A stretch of 64,000 nt of DNA from Enterococcus mundtii (GCF_013394305.1 NZ_AP019810.1:1743501-1807500), one strand, 5' to 3'. Shown: positions 27,118-37,581, numbered from the stretch's first letter. Program-made: numbers and translations. Notes: generated by a model from the letters alone, not told the origin.

Positions 27118-29229
27118 ATGTCAGAAAAACAAGTTTTTAAAACGACATGGGGCGGACGTCCCTTAGAGATCGAAGTTGGCCAATTAGCCAAACAAGCCAA
27201 TGGAGCAGTATTAGTTCGTTATGGGGATACGGTCGTATTAAGTGCGGCAGTTGCTTCAAAAGAAGCGAAAGATACAGATTTCTTCCCATTGACGATCAAT
27301 TATGAAGAAAAAATGTATGCAGCTGGTAAGATCCCAGGAGGATTTATCAAACGTGAAGGTCGTCCAAGTACGGAAGCAACCTTGACTGCTCGTTTGATCG
27401 ACCGTCCGATCCGTCCAATGTTTGCGGAAGGTTTCCGTAATGAAGTCCAAGTCACAAATATCGTGATGAGTGTAGAAACAGATTGTTCTCCAGCAATGGC
27501 AGCAATGTTAGGTTCTTCACTAGCTTTATCGATTTCAGATATCCCATTCGATGGACCGATCGCAGGTGTTGAAGTTGGCCGTGTCAATGGCGAATATGTC
27601 TTGAACCCAACAGTTGAACAAGCAGAGACTACCGATATCGAATTAAGCGTAGCTGGTACAAAACAAGCAATCAACATGGTTGAAAGTGGCGCAAAAGAAG
27701 TTTCAGAAGAAGATATGTTGGGCGCATTATTATTTGGATTTGACGCAATCAAAAAATTAGTCGCATTCCAAGAAGAAATCGTTCAAGCTGTCGGCAAAGA
27801 AAAAATGGAAGTTTCTTTATTACAAGTCGATGCTGACTTGAAAAAAGAAATTTTTGATGCATCGTATGGCACGATGAAAGAAGCGGTCATGACAGAAGAA
27901 AAATTAGCTCGTGAAGATAATATCGACCAAGTGAAAATCGATATTCGCGAAGCTTATGCAGAGAAATTTGCGGGTCATGAAGAGGAAGCACAATTACTAA
28001 AAGAAGTGAAACAAATTACGGAAGATCTTGAAAAAGACGTCGTTCGTGAGTTGATCACGATTGACAAAATCCGTCCTGATGGTCGTAAATTAGATGAGAT
28101 CCGTCCTTTAGCATCAGAAGTTGGCTTGTTGCCACGTGTTCATGGTTCTGGATTATTTACTCGTGGACAAACACAAGCACTATCATCATGTACATTGGCA
28201 CCTTTAGGGGAACACCAAATCATTGATGGCTTAGGTGTAGAAGTCAGCAAACGATTCATCCATCACTATAACTTCCCACAATTTTCTGTGGGTTCAACTG
28301 GTCGTGCCGGATCACCAGGTCGTCGAGAAATCGGTCATGGTGCATTAGGTGAACGTGCATTGGCACAAGTGATTCCTTCAGAAGAAGAGTTTCCTTACAC
28401 GATCCGTCTAGTGGCAGAAGTACTTGAATCGAATGGTTCATCTTCTCAAGCAAGTATCTGTGCAGGTACTTTAGCATTGATGGACGCAGGTGTGCCAATC
28501 AAAGCACCTGTTGCTGGTATTGCTATGGGATTAGTATCTGATGGTGAAAACTACACGATTTTAACAGACATCCAAGGTCTAGAAGACCATTTAGGCGACA
28601 TGGACTTCAAAGTTGCCGGAACAAAAGATGGAATCACAGCACTACAAATGGATATCAAGATCCAAGGTATCACGGAACAAATCTTAAAAGAAGCATTGGC
28701 ACAAGCAAAACAAGCACGTATGGAAATCTTAGAAGAATTGACTTCAACGATTGCTACACCACGTGAAGAGCTTAGCCAATATGCACCGAAAATCGAAATG
28801 ATCCAAATCGATCCTGCGAAAATCAAAGATGTCATCGGTAAAGGTGGCGATACGATCAATGGAATCATTGATGAAACAGGCGTGAAGATCGATATCGATC
28901 AAGACGGTAAAGTAAGTATTGCTTCTTCTGATAAAGAAATGATCCAAAAAGCAATCAAGATCATCGAAGATTTGACAAAAGAAGTCAAAGTTGGCGAAGT
29001 CTACCTTGGTAAAGTTGTTCGTATCGAAAAATTCGGTGCATTTGTCAACTTGATCAAAGGGAAAGACGGCTTAGTCCATATTTCTCAATTAGCGAATGAA
29101 CGTGTAAACAATGTAGAAGACGTTGTGAAACTAGGCGATGAAGTGTTGGTGAAAGTGACAGAGATCGACAAACAAGGTCGTGTGAATCTTTCAAGAAAAG
29201 CAATGTTGAACGAAGAGGACAAGAAGTAA
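27118..29229 (+). CDS. pnp: Polyribonucleotide nucleotidyltransferase (PNPase)
   Basis: The product is 703 residues. Two RNase PH domains (the second with [15 protein letters not shown] and the active-site region [20 protein letters not shown]) flank the alpha-helical linker. A KH domain ([16 protein letters not shown]) and an S1 domain ([19 protein letters not shown]) end the protein. It degrades RNA 3' to 5' with phosphate. AAAGGAG precedes the ATG. A long leader hairpin lies just upstream. Confidence 0.98.
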   Translation: MSEKQVFKTTWGGRPLEIEVGQLAKQANGAVLVRYGDTVVLSAAVASKEAKDTDFFPLTINYEEKMYAAGKIPGGFIKREGRPSTEATLTARLIDRPIRPMFAEGFRNEVQVTNIVMSVETDCSPAMAAMLGSSLALSISDIPFDGPIAGVEVGRVNGEYVLNPTVEQAETTDIELSVAGTKQAINMVESGAKEVSEEDMLGALLFGFDAIKKLVAFQEEIVQAVGKEKMEVSLLQVDADLKKEIFDASYGTMKEAVMTEEKLAREDNIDQVKIDIREAYAEKFAGHEEEAQLLKEVKQITEDLEKDVVRELITIDKIRPDGRKLDEIRPLASEVGLLPRVHGSGLFTRGQTQALSSCTLAPLGEHQIIDGLGVEVSKRFIHHYNFPQFSVGSTGRAGSPGRREIGHGALGERALAQVIPSEEEFPYTIRLVAEVLESNGSSSQASICAGTLALMDAGVPIKAPVAGIAMGLVSDGENYTILTDIQGLEDHLGDMDFKVAGTKDGITALQMDIKIQGITEQILKEALAQAKQARMEILEELTSTIATPREELSQYAPKIEMIQIDPAKIKDVIGKGGDTINGIIDETGVKIDIDQDGKVSIASSDKEMIQKAIKIIEDLTKEVKVGEVYLGKVVRIEKFGAFVNLIKGKDGLVHISQLANERVNNVEDVVKLGDEVLVKVTEIDKQGRVNLSRKAMLNEEDKK

Positions 29230-29255
29230 TTCCATCGTTTTAAGATAAAAGTTTT

Positions 29256-29319
29256 TTAATAAGCGTACTACCACGAAAATAATTTTATATTTTCAAAAGT
29301 AGTACGCTTATTTTTTAAA
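29256..29319 (+). terminator. Terminator after pnp
   Basis: AATAAGCGTACTAC pairs with GTAGTACGCTTATT across an A/T-rich loop and is followed by TTTTT. Confidence 0.88.
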
Positions 29320-29403
29320 ATCGATAAAGAAAAGACATAAAGGGTCAATTTAAATTTTCTTAAAAAACACTTAGTTATTTAAAGTGCAAAAGGAGGAATG
29401 GAA

Positions 29404-29661
29404 ATGATCCATTTTTTATTCTCATTGATAGTAGGTGGCATATTAGGATTCGTTGCTGGAGCTGTTCTTAATGAAGATGTACCAGGAGGCGTCACTGGAA
29501 ATATTATCATTGGTTTCTTTGGAAGTTGGTTAGGTGAATTTGTGTTAGGCGATCTAGGTCCATCTATCAGTGGCTTTTATCTTATCCCATCCTTAATCGG
29601 GGCACTCGTTTGTTTAGCTCTCTACTCATTTACTGCTGATTATTTAAGAAGGCATCGTTGA
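29404..29661 (+). CDS. GlsB/YeaQ/YmgE family membrane protein
   Basis: The product is 85 residues with three membrane segments and the family glycine pattern (VGGILGFVAGAV, TGNIIIGFFGSWLGEF, PSLIGALVCLALY). These proteins are linked to general stress in enterococci; the molecular role is unknown. ATG 29404 is chosen because AGGAGG ends 7 bases before it; the ATG at 29398 is too close to that site. It is upstream of kup. Confidence 0.85.
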   Translation: MIHFLFSLIVGGILGFVAGAVLNEDVPGGVTGNIIIGFFGSWLGEFVLGDLGPSISGFYLIPSLIGALVCLALYSFTADYLRRHR

Positions 29662-29761
29662 CTTAGTTATTTTTATCGAATTTATTGACACCAAGGTTGA
29701 ATCCTTGGATAATTAGGTGAAATTTAGGTCAATCATAGGATTGGAGAAATGAGGGGGAACA

Positions 29762-31759
29762 GTGACAACAAAGCATAACACAAAAAAAATCTCGATGGCA
29801 GGGTTACTCGTAGCCATGGGAGTTGTTTATGGAGATATCGGTACGAGTCCGCTTTATGTAATGAAAGCAATCGTAGAAGACAATGGCGGCTTGCGAGGGA
29901 TTAACCCAGATTTTGTTATCGGAGCAGTCTCCTTGATTTTTTGGACTTTGACATTATTAACGACGATCAAATATGTCGTGATTGCATTAAATGCAGATAA
30001 CCATGGGGAAGGTGGTATCTTTTCTTTATATACTTTGGTTAGAAAAGGCGGTAAATATCTGATCATACCTGCAATGATCGGTGGCGCAGCATTGTTAGCA
30101 GATGGCGTACTGACACCTGCTGTAACGGTTACGACCGCTATTGAAGGGTTACGTGGGATTCCACAATTCTTTGACCGTTTCGGCAATGACCAGAACATCA
30201 TCGTCATTATTACTTTAGTTATTATTTTTGTTTTATTCATGGTCCAACGATTTGGTACAGAAGTCGTCGGGAAAGCATTTGGCCCGATTATGTTTTTATG
30301 GTTCACCTTTTTAGGCGCTATGGGCTTGTTTAATTTCAGTCAAGACTGGACAGTAATCCGTGCCTTAAATCCTTATTATGCGATCCAGTTGCTATTTAGT
30401 CCTGATAATAAGCTAGGTTTATTCATTCTAGGAAATATCTTTTTGGCAACTACTGGGGCAGAGGCGCTTTATTCTGACTTAGGACATGTCGGAAAACGAA
30501 ACATCCGTTTAAGCTGGCCATACGTTAAAGTATGTTTGGTATTGAATTATTTTGGGCAGGCAGCATGGCTGTTGAATGTCTATCAAAATCCAGAAACACA
30601 AGCGATCGAAAACTTGAATCCATTTTTCCAAATGATGCCGGCTAGTTTTACTGTCATTGGGGTCATATTTGCAACGATTGCGGCTGTTATCGCTTCGCAA
30701 GCGCTAATTACTGGATCATTTACTCTAGTTTCAGAAGCAATCAAATTGAAATTATTGCCTCGATTGAAAATCATGTATCCTGGAAGCAGTATCGGACAGA
30801 TGTATATTCCGGCAGTGAATTTGATTCTATGGATTGCTTGTTCACTTGTTGTTGTTACCTTTAGAACCTCACATCATATGGAAGCTGCGTACGGGCTGTC
30901 CATTACCGTAACGATGTTGATGACGACTGCCTTACTTTATTTCTATTTGCTCCAAACTGGCTATCCGAAGTGGTTGGCTCATACAATTACCTTTTTCTTT
31001 GGGGCAATCGAAGTCGTCTTCTTTATTTCAAGTATCGTGAAGTTCTTCCATGGCGGTTTTGTCGCTGTGCTGATTGCTTTAGTCATTCTAGCAGTCATGT
31101 TTGTTTGGGAACAAGGAAATATCATTCGTGAATCGGTCGCAGAAGAAGTGGCATTAAAAGAATATATTCCACAACTTCAAGCATTGAAAGAGGACAAATC
31201 CTTACCAATGTATCAAACAAATGTGGTTTTCTTAGTGCCAGATATGGCAGATGGGAAGGTCGGTCGTCAGTTCGTGTATTCTATTTTAGATAAACGACCA
31301 AAGCGGGCGAAGGCCTATTGGTTTGTCCATGTAGAAGTAACCGATGAACCTTATACGAAAGAATATCAAGTGGATATGATGGGGACCGATTTCGTTGTTC
31401 AAGTGAACCTGTTCTTAGGATTCCGCGTGCAACAAGAAATCAATGTCTACGTTCGACAAATCATCCACGATTTAATGAAACAAGGACGTCTACCAAAACA
31501 ACCACAGACGTATTCATTGACTCCCGGAAGAGAAGTCGGCGATTTCCAATTCATCTTGATCGACGAAGTAGTTTCCAATGTAACAACTCTTGGGAAATGG
31601 GAACGACAAATCATGCAAGCTAAACTTGCCATCAAGAAAATCGCTACGACGCCAGAAACATGGTTTGGTTTAGAATACAGTGAAGTCAAACATGAAACAG
31701 TACCTTTGCTGATTGGTGGAACAAGAAAAACGTGGTTGAAAGAACGAAAAAATAAGTAG
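29762..31759 (+). CDS. kup: KUP family potassium uptake protein
   Basis: The product is 665 residues. About 12 membrane segments occupy the first 440 residues, starting [23 protein letters not shown], the KUP signature, with [16 protein letters not shown]-type motif [16 protein letters not shown] soluble C-terminal domain follows. It imports K+ with protons. The start is GTG with GAGGGGG upstream. A small CCAAGG/CCTTGG hairpin lies in the 100-bp leader. A type I toxin locus lies downstream. Confidence 0.95.
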   Translation: MTTKHNTKKISMAGLLVAMGVVYGDIGTSPLYVMKAIVEDNGGLRGINPDFVIGAVSLIFWTLTLLTTIKYVVIALNADNHGEGGIFSLYTLVRKGGKYLIIPAMIGGAALLADGVLTPAVTVTTAIEGLRGIPQFFDRFGNDQNIIVIITLVIIFVLFMVQRFGTEVVGKAFGPIMFLWFTFLGAMGLFNFSQDWTVIRALNPYYAIQLLFSPDNKLGLFILGNIFLATTGAEALYSDLGHVGKRNIRLSWPYVKVCLVLNYFGQAAWLLNVYQNPETQAIENLNPFFQMMPASFTVIGVIFATIAAVIASQALITGSFTLVSEAIKLKLLPRLKIMYPGSSIGQMYIPAVNLILWIACSLVVVTFRTSHHMEAAYGLSITVTMLMTTALLYFYLLQTGYPKWLAHTITFFFGAIEVVFFISSIVKFFHGGFVAVLIALVILAVMFVWEQGNIIRESVAEEVALKEYIPQLQALKEDKSLPMYQTNVVFLVPDMADGKVGRQFVYSILDKRPKRAKAYWFVHVEVTDEPYTKEYQVDMMGTDFVVQVNLFLGFRVQQEINVYVRQIIHDLMKQGRLPKQPQTYSLTPGREVGDFQFILIDEVVSNVTTLGKWERQIMQAKLAIKKIATTPETWFGLEYSEVKHETVPLLIGGTRKTWLKERKNK

Positions 31760-31790
31760 ATAAAAAATTAGTTTATGCTATACTAAATCT

Positions 31791-31902
31791 GAAAAGAGGA
31801 GTTGCGTCAACAACTCCCCTTTGACAGTACCGCTTAATTAACAGCGGCATATTTCAACTTATTTTTTACAAAATAACCGTCCTAAGCCGAGGACGGTTAT
31901 TT
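31791..31902 (+). ncRNA. Candidate antisense antitoxin RNA
   Basis: An extended -10 (TGCTATACT, 31776-31784) would start a transcript near 31791. It runs through two hairpins (GGAGTTG/CAACTCC and CCGCT/AGCGG) to the terminator that also ends the opposing toxin transcript, overlapping its 3' end. That is the convergent layout of Fst-like and holin-like type I systems. Confidence 0.45.
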
Positions 31903-31904
31903 CT
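31870..31904. terminator. Shared bidirectional terminator of the type I toxin locus
   Basis: AAATAACCGTCC and GGACGGTTATTT form a perfect 12-bp stem. The toxin stop codon lies within its right arm. Confidence 0.85.
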
Positions 31905-32001
31905 TTTTGTCGTCGCTAAGCAATGCTACAACCAATGTGACCAGAGCGATGGTAAACATGCCAAAGCTGAGCATCAATTGGACTGTATCGAGTGCCGACA
32001 A
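31897..32001 (-). CDS. Putative holin-like type I toxin
   Basis: The product is 34 residues from TTG 32001, with AAAGGAG 7 bases upstream. It has one hydrophobic helix (LMLSFGMFTIALVTLVVALL) and a charged tail SDDKKK, matching the holin-like toxin family (TxpA/BsrG relatives) in which a short membrane peptide is held off by an antisense RNA. The stop lies in the shared terminator. The 5' leader is about 90 bases and contains GACAGTACAGTTTAATGACG. Confidence 0.75.
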   Translation of the reverse strand: MSALDTVQLMLSFGMFTIALVTLVVALLSDDKKK

Positions 32002-32299
32002 AAGGCGTCTCCTTTCGTAAGATTTAGAAAGTATGTGCATACGCACCACCTCGTTTTCGAAGGATAGCCACCGTCATTAAACTGTACTGTCACGTAATAG
32101 CATAGCACATGCGCACATTTTAAACCTTAATTTATAAATTTTCTTGTTATTGAATAGCTGTTGAATGCTAGTGATACAAGTGAATAAATCCTCCCATTAT
32201 TTAGAGTGATCTAGTGGAGAAGCAGAAATCAAAAGCCTCCTAGTTATACTCTTTTTACGAAAAGTTGTACAATTGAAATGGAAAAGTGAGGCGAAACAA

Positions 32300-33598
32300 A
32301 TGGTATTAAATTTTGTCATATTATTTTTGATGATAGCAATCACTGCTTTTTTTGTTGCGAGTGAATTTGCTTTGGTAAAAATCAGACGTTCCCGTTTAGA
32401 GCAATTGGAAAAAGACGACGTGAAGAACGCCAAACTAGCGCTTCATGTGACCCATCATTTAGACGATTATTTATCTGCAAGTCAGTTGGGTATCACATTG
32501 ACAGGCTTGATCATTGGTTGGGTTGGCGAAGGTTCTGTGGCAGCATTGTTGGAACCTTGGATCGGTCAACTTCCGATCGGACGGGGAATAAGTGCAACGA
32601 TCTCTGTCGCATTAGGGTTCATTCTGGTGACGTATGTCGACGTTGTGGTGGGGGAACTTTTGCCGAAAAGTTATAGTATCGTCAATACGGAACAAGTGGT
32701 GTTATTCGTAGTCAGACCCTTGCATTATTTTTATCTGGCGATGTTTCCTTTCATCTGGGTATTGAATCATTCGGCAGCAAGCTTAGGTAAATTGCTAGGC
32801 GTGAAACTAGTATCAGAAGGTGAAGAGACACTCTCGCAAGAAGAATTGACTTTAGTTGCCCTCAATTCTTACCAGCAAGGTGAGTTGACAAAGGATGAAT
32901 ACCAGTACTTAGAAAATGTCTTTGAATTTGATGACACGCTGGCAAAAGACATTCAAGTAGATCGGACATCGATGCAAGTTTTTGATGCGTCAGATACAGT
33001 CAAACAAGCCATCAAGGAATCGATTGAACGTGGGCATACGAGATATCCTGTCATACTGGAATCCAAAGATAATGTGTTAGGATACGTGACATTACCTGCG
33101 TTGATCAAACAATCTTTAGAAGATGACCAGATAACGGTGGAGTCTCTGATTGAAGAACCAATCGTGACAGCAGAAACTATCCCCATCAAAAAACTATTGA
33201 CGATCATGCGAAGAAAAGGAAAACATATAGCGATCTTAAAGGATGAATATGGTGGGACAAGTGGACTTGTCACGATCGAAGATATTTTAGAAGAGATCGT
33301 CGGTGAGATTCGAGATGAAACAGATGTGGACCAAGCGTTGATTGCGAAACAAGAAGATGGTAGCTATATTGTTTCAGGTAAGTTGACGCTTGATGATTTT
33401 GAGCGCTACTTCAATGAAGATGTGCCAGAATTTGAAGAAACAAATTTCATCACTCTGGCTGGTTTTATGTCGAGCTATCAAAAAGATATCGAGGCAGGTA
33501 CAGTGATTACGATCGATCAATTTCAATTCACCGTTTTAGAATATGATCATGCACATATCGACTATTTCAGCTTGGTGATTTTACCAACGAATCCATAA
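32300..33598 (+). CDS. CNNM/CorC-type transporter (hemolysin-like, DUF21 + CBS)
   Basis: The product is 432 residues. An N-terminal DUF21 membrane domain (about 1-190, FFVASEFALVKIRRSR; VVVGELLPKSYSI) is followed by two CBS domains (about 205-330, GHTRYPVILE; HIAILKDEYGGTSGLVTIEDILEEIVGEI-type motif) and a CorC_HlyC domain. Such proteins are linked to Mg2+ or Co2+ efflux. ATG 32300 has GTGAGGCG upstream and the preceding in-frame TTG lacks one. Confidence 0.9.
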   Translation: MVLNFVILFLMIAITAFFVASEFALVKIRRSRLEQLEKDDVKNAKLALHVTHHLDDYLSASQLGITLTGLIIGWVGEGSVAALLEPWIGQLPIGRGISATISVALGFILVTYVDVVVGELLPKSYSIVNTEQVVLFVVRPLHYFYLAMFPFIWVLNHSAASLGKLLGVKLVSEGEETLSQEELTLVALNSYQQGELTKDEYQYLENVFEFDDTLAKDIQVDRTSMQVFDASDTVKQAIKESIERGHTRYPVILESKDNVLGYVTLPALIKQSLEDDQITVESLIEEPIVTAETIPIKKLLTIMRRKGKHIAILKDEYGGTSGLVTIEDILEEIVGEIRDETDVDQALIAKQEDGSYIVSGKLTLDDFERYFNEDVPEFEETNFITLAGFMSSYQKDIEAGTVITIDQFQFTVLEYDHAHIDYFSLVILPTNP

Positions 33599-33599
33599 A

Positions 33600-33641
33600 A
33601 AAAAGTGTTCTTCCCATAATATAGGAGGAACACTTTTTTTG
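33600..33641. terminator. Bidirectional terminator
   Basis: AAAAAAGTGTTCTTCC and GGAGGAACACTTTTTTT pair around CATAATATA. It serves the convergent CNNM and MATE genes. Confidence 0.92.
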
Positions 33642-33644
33642 AAT

Positions 33645-35021
33645 CTAATAACTGATTTCAGCATCTTCAATTGAAAATTGCTGTTGTTCGGCATCTAACT
33701 GTTTCAAATGTTTCACAGCGCGGATATAAGAGTAGAGTAAGACAATGACAGAACCAGCCCAAGCAAGTGGTGAAGCAAGAGCAGCACCTGGATAGCCCCA
33801 GATCCCAGTCAGAATGATCGCAGCGAAAGAACGCATGATCAGCTCCATCATCCCTGCAATTGTCGGTACTTTACTTTGACCAAGCCCTTGTAAAGTGTAA
33901 CGTAAGATAAATAGGATAGCTAAGATCCAGTAAAGGGAGCCGTTGATGTTGAAATACGTTTGCGCCAAATCAAAGACGACAGTTTCATTTGGGCTGACAA
34001 ACAAGCTCACCAATGGTCGGCCAAGGAAAATGACAATTGCTCCGGCTAAGAAACTAAAGCCAATACTCATGACTAATGTTTGACGAACGCCTTTTAAGAT
34101 ACGTCCATATTGTTTCGCTCCATAGTTTTGTGCTGCAAAAGTTGCCATCGCAATCCCAAAGGACATCATAGGTTGAACAGCAAATTGATCGATTCGACCA
34201 GCTGCGGCTTGGGCAGCTACGACATCTGTACCTAAGCTGTTTAATGCAGATTGCAAGACGATTGCACCAATCGCAATGATCGAAGATTGGAAAGCCATTG
34301 GTAACGCAACATTTAAATGTGTGCGGATCTCTTGTTTATCGAACGAAAAATCTTTTTTACGTAATTGAAGCATCGGAATCTTTTTCTTGATATAGACGAT
34401 ACATAATAGACTAGAAGCAATTTGCGCAATCACTGTTGCAATAGCAGCACCTTCTACTCCCATACCGAAGTTGATAATAAAGATCAAATCCAAGACAACA
34501 TTGATAATTACCGCAACGATCAAAAAGAGTAAAGGCGTTCGACTATCACCAAGTGCGCGAATAACATTTGACAATAAATTGAAGCTGACGGCAGCAAAGA
34601 TTCCCCATAGGATGATGACGATGAATGTTTGTGCTTCATCGATGATATCTGCAGGTGTTTGCATCAACTGGAGCATCGGACGAATAAATACTAAGCTAAG
34701 AACGGTTAAAATCACAGTAACAATGACACTAATCATGACACTTGTAGCAAAACTTTTTTTCAAACCACGGAAGTCTTTCGCACCATATCGTTGTGCTGTA
34801 ATAATGGCTAAACCAGCGGTTAGACCTTGAGCAAAGCCAATAATCAAGAAAGTTAATCCACCAGTAGCTCCTACAGCTGCTAGTGAGTTTTTCCCTAATG
34901 TCTGCCCAACGATGATCATATCGACCATGTTGTAAAACTGCTGAAAAACATTGCCTATCAATAAAGGGACAGTAAATAGCAAAATCAGTTTGGCTGGGCT
35001 TCCTTTTGTTAAATCGCGCAT
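33645..35021 (-). CDS. MATE family efflux transporter
   Basis: The product is 458 residues with about 12 membrane segments arranged as two MatE halves. The start (SPAKLILLFTVPLLIGNVFQ) and QFYNMVDMIIVGQTLG are the family signature. It exports drugs or metabolites using Na+ or H+; the substrate is not predictable. AAGGAGTTTACAAG precedes ATG 35021. Confidence 0.93.
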   Translation of the reverse strand: MRDLTKGSPAKLILLFTVPLLIGNVFQQFYNMVDMIIVGQTLGKNSLAAVGATGGLTFLIIGFAQGLTAGLAIITAQRYGAKDFRGLKKSFATSVMISVIVTVILTVLSLVFIRPMLQLMQTPADIIDEAQTFIVIILWGIFAAVSFNLLSNVIRALGDSRTPLLFLIVAVIINVVLDLIFIINFGMGVEGAAIATVIAQIASSLLCIVYIKKKIPMLQLRKKDFSFDKQEIRTHLNVALPMAFQSSIIAIGAIVLQSALNSLGTDVVAAQAAAGRIDQFAVQPMMSFGIAMATFAAQNYGAKQYGRILKGVRQTLVMSIGFSFLAGAIVIFLGRPLVSLFVSPNETVVFDLAQTYFNINGSLYWILAILFILRYTLQGLGQSKVPTIAGMMELIMRSFAAIILTGIWGYPGAALASPLAWAGSVIVLLYSYIRAVKHLKQLDAEQQQFSIEDAEISY

Positions 35022-35127
35022 CTTGTAAACTCCTTATTTCTTTTAAAATTTAGTTAGTAGTATATAGTGTTTACCCTTGGAATATCAATTAGAATCTCAT
35101 GATAAATAAATAGCTAAAATGCTTTAT

Positions 35128-35153
35128 GTTTTCTGAAAATTTTCAGAGAAGGT
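35128..35153 (-). promoter_or_regulatory. Two overlapping CodY-like boxes upstream of the MATE gene
   Basis: TGTTTTCTGAAAATT matches the CodY consensus at 13 of 15 positions. The overlapping AATTTTCAGAGAAGG matches at 12 of 15. Overlapping boxes are typical of real CodY sites, but each match is partial. Confidence 0.35.
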
Positions 35154-35159
35154 CATCAT

Positions 35160-35217
35160 AAAAGTAGCCAAGAAGTGAGTCTGCGATGAAAATCAAAGAG
35201 TCAACTACTTGGCTATC
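35160..35217 (-). terminator. Terminator after the DUF960 gene
   Basis: AGTAGCCAAGAAGT pairs imperfectly with ACTACTTGGCTAT, with GAGTC segments inside the loop. On the minus strand it is followed by TTTTATG. Confidence 0.55.
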
Positions 35218-35238
35218 GTGCAAAACAAAGGGTTTATT

Positions 35239-35562
35239 TTAGTACTGTTTAATTTCACTTGGGAGAAGAATGGTTTCTCTGGTCCCATCATCATAGGCAA
35301 ATACTTGCGCCGGATACTGTGGAGAATAAGGGAATGGCAAATCGATCCCCATCTCAACGGTACTGCCCGCTTGAGAAAAATGCAAGGTTACTTTTCCATG
35401 ATTGTTCATTAAATCAAAAGCTAAAATATTATCTAACGGAATAACACCCTTAAGGTCTAAATCAATAATGAACCAGATACTATCGATCAGTTCATCTGGT
35501 AAACTTGATACCACACCTAATGATGCGTATCGATTACGGTTATTATCAAAACTTTCAAACAT
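35239..35562 (-). CDS. DUF960 domain-containing protein
   Basis: The product is 107 residues, soluble. NRNRYASLGVVSSLPDELID at the start and the C-terminal DDGTRETILLPSE match the DUF960 family of lactic acid bacteria, whose function is unknown. AAAGGAGGC precedes the ATG. Monocistronic. Confidence 0.85.
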   Translation of the reverse strand: MFESFDNNRNRYASLGVVSSLPDELIDSIWFIIDLDLKGVIPLDNILAFDLMNNHGKVTLHFSQAGSTVEMGIDLPFPYSPQYPAQVFAYDDGTRETILLPSEIKQY

Positions 35563-35565
35563 CGG

Positions 35566-35845
35566 CTTAGCCTCCTTTGTCTAAAAAACCGAAATGACGA
35601 GAACAACATATTATTATCAGGATAAACGAGTTATACTTTTTTAACGTTGGTTCATTCTAATAAACATTTATACAAAATGCAACAATATTTGCATACTTTT
35701 TTTAAAAGTATAAGAAACTTTTAAGAGGACTTCAAGAAACCTTATTATATAAGGGTTTTTGCGCTTATCAAAAAAACAAATAAGGGTTGATAAATAGGAA
35801 TATACCATTCTTAAAACAATTTTTTTTTAAGTGGGAATTAAAAAA
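35566..35845. other. Intergenic region without a gene
   Basis: A/T-rich DNA between the DUF960 and L25 genes. The only structure seen is a small hairpin AAACCTTAT/ATAAGGGTTT at about 35738-35760, followed by TTTT, which could be a weak terminator. No reading frame is supported. Confidence 0.5.
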
Positions 35846-35846
35846 A

Positions 35847-35880
35847 AACGAAGCAATGACACAAGTCACTGCTTCGTTGA
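35847..35880 (-). terminator. Terminator of the L25 gene
   Basis: AACGAAGCAATGAC and GTCACTGCTTCGTT form a 14-bp stem. On the minus strand a run of T follows. Confidence 0.9.
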
Positions 35881-35891
35881 TCAAAAGACGT

Positions 35892-36500
35892 TTATTCTTC
35901 AGTTGAACCAATCACTTCTGGTTCTGCTGCTTCACCAGTTGATTCTTCTTCTTCTGTTGGTGCAACAACTGCGGCGATTTGTTCTTCTCCATCAGTAATG
36001 ATCGTGTATGCGTCATTTTTCGGTAGATCCGCTACAGTGATCGAATCACCTAATGCTAAATCAGTGATATCCACTTCGATGTTTTCTGGTAATTGATCTG
36101 GCGTAGCAGAAACAATCACAGTATATAGGTTTTGAGCCAATACACCACCAGATTTTACACCAGTAGATTCGCCGACAAGGACAACTTCTGTTTCGACTTC
36201 TGTTTCTTCTGTCATATTAACAGATAGGAATTCCACGTGTTCTAATTGGTTGGTAAATGTGTTTGATTGGATTTTATGAACAAGTGTGTTGACTTTTTTT
36301 CCTTCAATGTTCATTGTGATAACTGTGTTTGCGGCATTCTCACGCAATACTTTACTAAATGTCGCACTATCAAATGAAATTGGCGTGCTTTCTACATTGT
36401 AGCCATAAACGATTGCAGGAACTTTTCCTTCATGACGCAATTTGTTTCTCAATGAACGGGGACGTACTTCTCTTTTACTTACTTCTAATGATACTGACAT
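35892..36500 (-). CDS. rplY: 50S ribosomal protein L25/general stress protein Ctc
   Basis: The product is 202 residues. The N-terminal L25 domain (LEVSKREVRPRSLRNKLRHEGKVPAIVYGY, split motif LRHEGKVPAIVYG) binds 5S rRNA, and the C-terminal TL5-like beta domain is followed by an acidic tail (EEEESTGEAAEPEV). This is the Ctc form induced by stress in Gram-positives. ATG 36500 has AAGGAGG about 10 bases upstream; a TTG at 36506 is the alternative. Confidence 0.94.
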   Translation of the reverse strand: MSVSLEVSKREVRPRSLRNKLRHEGKVPAIVYGYNVESTPISFDSATFSKVLRENAANTVITMNIEGKKVNTLVHKIQSNTFTNQLEHVEFLSVNMTEETEVETEVVLVGESTGVKSGGVLAQNLYTVIVSATPDQLPENIEVDITDLALGDSITVADLPKNDAYTIITDGEEQIAAVVAPTEEEESTGEAAEPEVIGSTEE

Positions 36501-36509
36501 AACCAAAAT

Positions 36510-36760
36510 TCCTCCTTAAAATGTGACTGTCTGCTTTGGTGTCAGACAGATTTTATTTAAGTGAATGTCACATGGTCTCTTGCACATTATCAGGTAGCGC
36601 GAAAAAACGCAAAAAGACAGATGCGCGCATCTGCCCTTAAAAAGTCAGGATTCAACTTTTCTCCACCAGGTCATTACGCTGTGTATGAGAAATCCAATTC
36701 ACTTTACTCTTTAACCGTAACGCGATTCACTGAGTAAGTCAAGGAAACAACTTAGCGTTT
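36510..36760. other. Intergenic region without a gene
   Basis: The region holds the presumed L25 promoter. A palindrome GCAGATGCGCGCATCTGC near 36620-36637 lies in it. No supported gene is seen. Confidence 0.45.
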
Positions 36761-36765
36761 CCATT

Positions 36766-36793
36766 TTGCATGGTGTATGATTCAGGTTATAAT
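36766..36793 (+). promoter_or_regulatory. Promoter of the pseudouridine synthase gene
   Basis: TTGCAT, a 16-bp spacer and TATAAT, 29 bp before the start codon. Confidence 0.7.
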
Positions 36794-36821
36794 GCTTATG
36801 TAGCTAGGAAAGGAAGCAGTT

Positions 36822-37538
36822 ATGCGGTTAGATAAATTAATAGAAAAAGAATTAGAAACATCACGTAAAGAGATGAAACGACTTTTTGCGATGAAACTCG
36901 TACGTATCGATGGTAAAGTGGAACAGAAACAGAATCGTAATGTGGATAGTTTGCTCCACTGTATCGAAGTGGATGGCGTAAAGCTACATACAAATGAAGT
37001 ATACTTTATACTGAATAAACCGAAAAGAGCAGTAACAGCGGTGACGGACATTCACAAAACGACTGTTATCGATTTGTTGGCTTCAGCCGATCGCACACAA
37101 CCTTTGTATCCAGTTGGGCGATTAGACCGAGATACAACAGGTTTATCGTTGATCACTTCCAATGGCCAATTAGGTTATGAAATGTTGTTGCCTGATAAAA
37201 AAGTACAGAAAACATATGTAGCAGTTGTCAATGAACAAGTGACAGAAGCTGATCGAATTGCTTTTGAAAAAGGAATTGTTTTTGATGGTGGTTACCAATG
37301 CTTACCTGCACATTTAGAGATTCTTGTCGCGCAACATAAAAAAAGTATCGTACGACTGACGATCGAAGAGGGGAAATTCCATCAAGTGAAAAAGATGTTT
37401 TTAGCTTGTGGAAAAAAAGTCACTGCATTGCAACGAATCAGCATGGGCCCATTACAACTAGATCCGCATTTGACTGAAGGATCTTATCGCTCATTGACGT
37501 TAGACGAACTAAAAAAATTAAAAAAATATTTTAAATAG
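36822..37538 (+). CDS. 16S rRNA pseudouridine synthase, RsuA family
   Basis: The product is 238 residues. An N-terminal S4 RNA-binding domain (MRLDKLIEKELETSRKEMKR) precedes the synthase domain with the catalytic Asp in GRLDRDTTGLSLITSNG. The C-terminal GKFHQVKKMFLACGKKV is typical. It converts a uridine in 16S rRNA (position 516 in E. coli) to pseudouridine. AAAGGAAGC precedes the ATG. Confidence 0.93.
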   Translation: MRLDKLIEKELETSRKEMKRLFAMKLVRIDGKVEQKQNRNVDSLLHCIEVDGVKLHTNEVYFILNKPKRAVTAVTDIHKTTVIDLLASADRTQPLYPVGRLDRDTTGLSLITSNGQLGYEMLLPDKKVQKTYVAVVNEQVTEADRIAFEKGIVFDGGYQCLPAHLEILVAQHKKSIVRLTIEEGKFHQVKKMFLACGKKVTALQRISMGPLQLDPHLTEGSYRSLTLDELKKLKKYFK

Positions 37539-37581
37539 TAATAATCATGAATTGATCGTTCATTCAATGAGTTTGTTTTAC

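Noticed and set aside
29661-29762. c-di-AMP riboswitch before kup
   Set aside because: The gap is only about 100 bp and shows just one small hairpin. The known motif is larger and is not seen.
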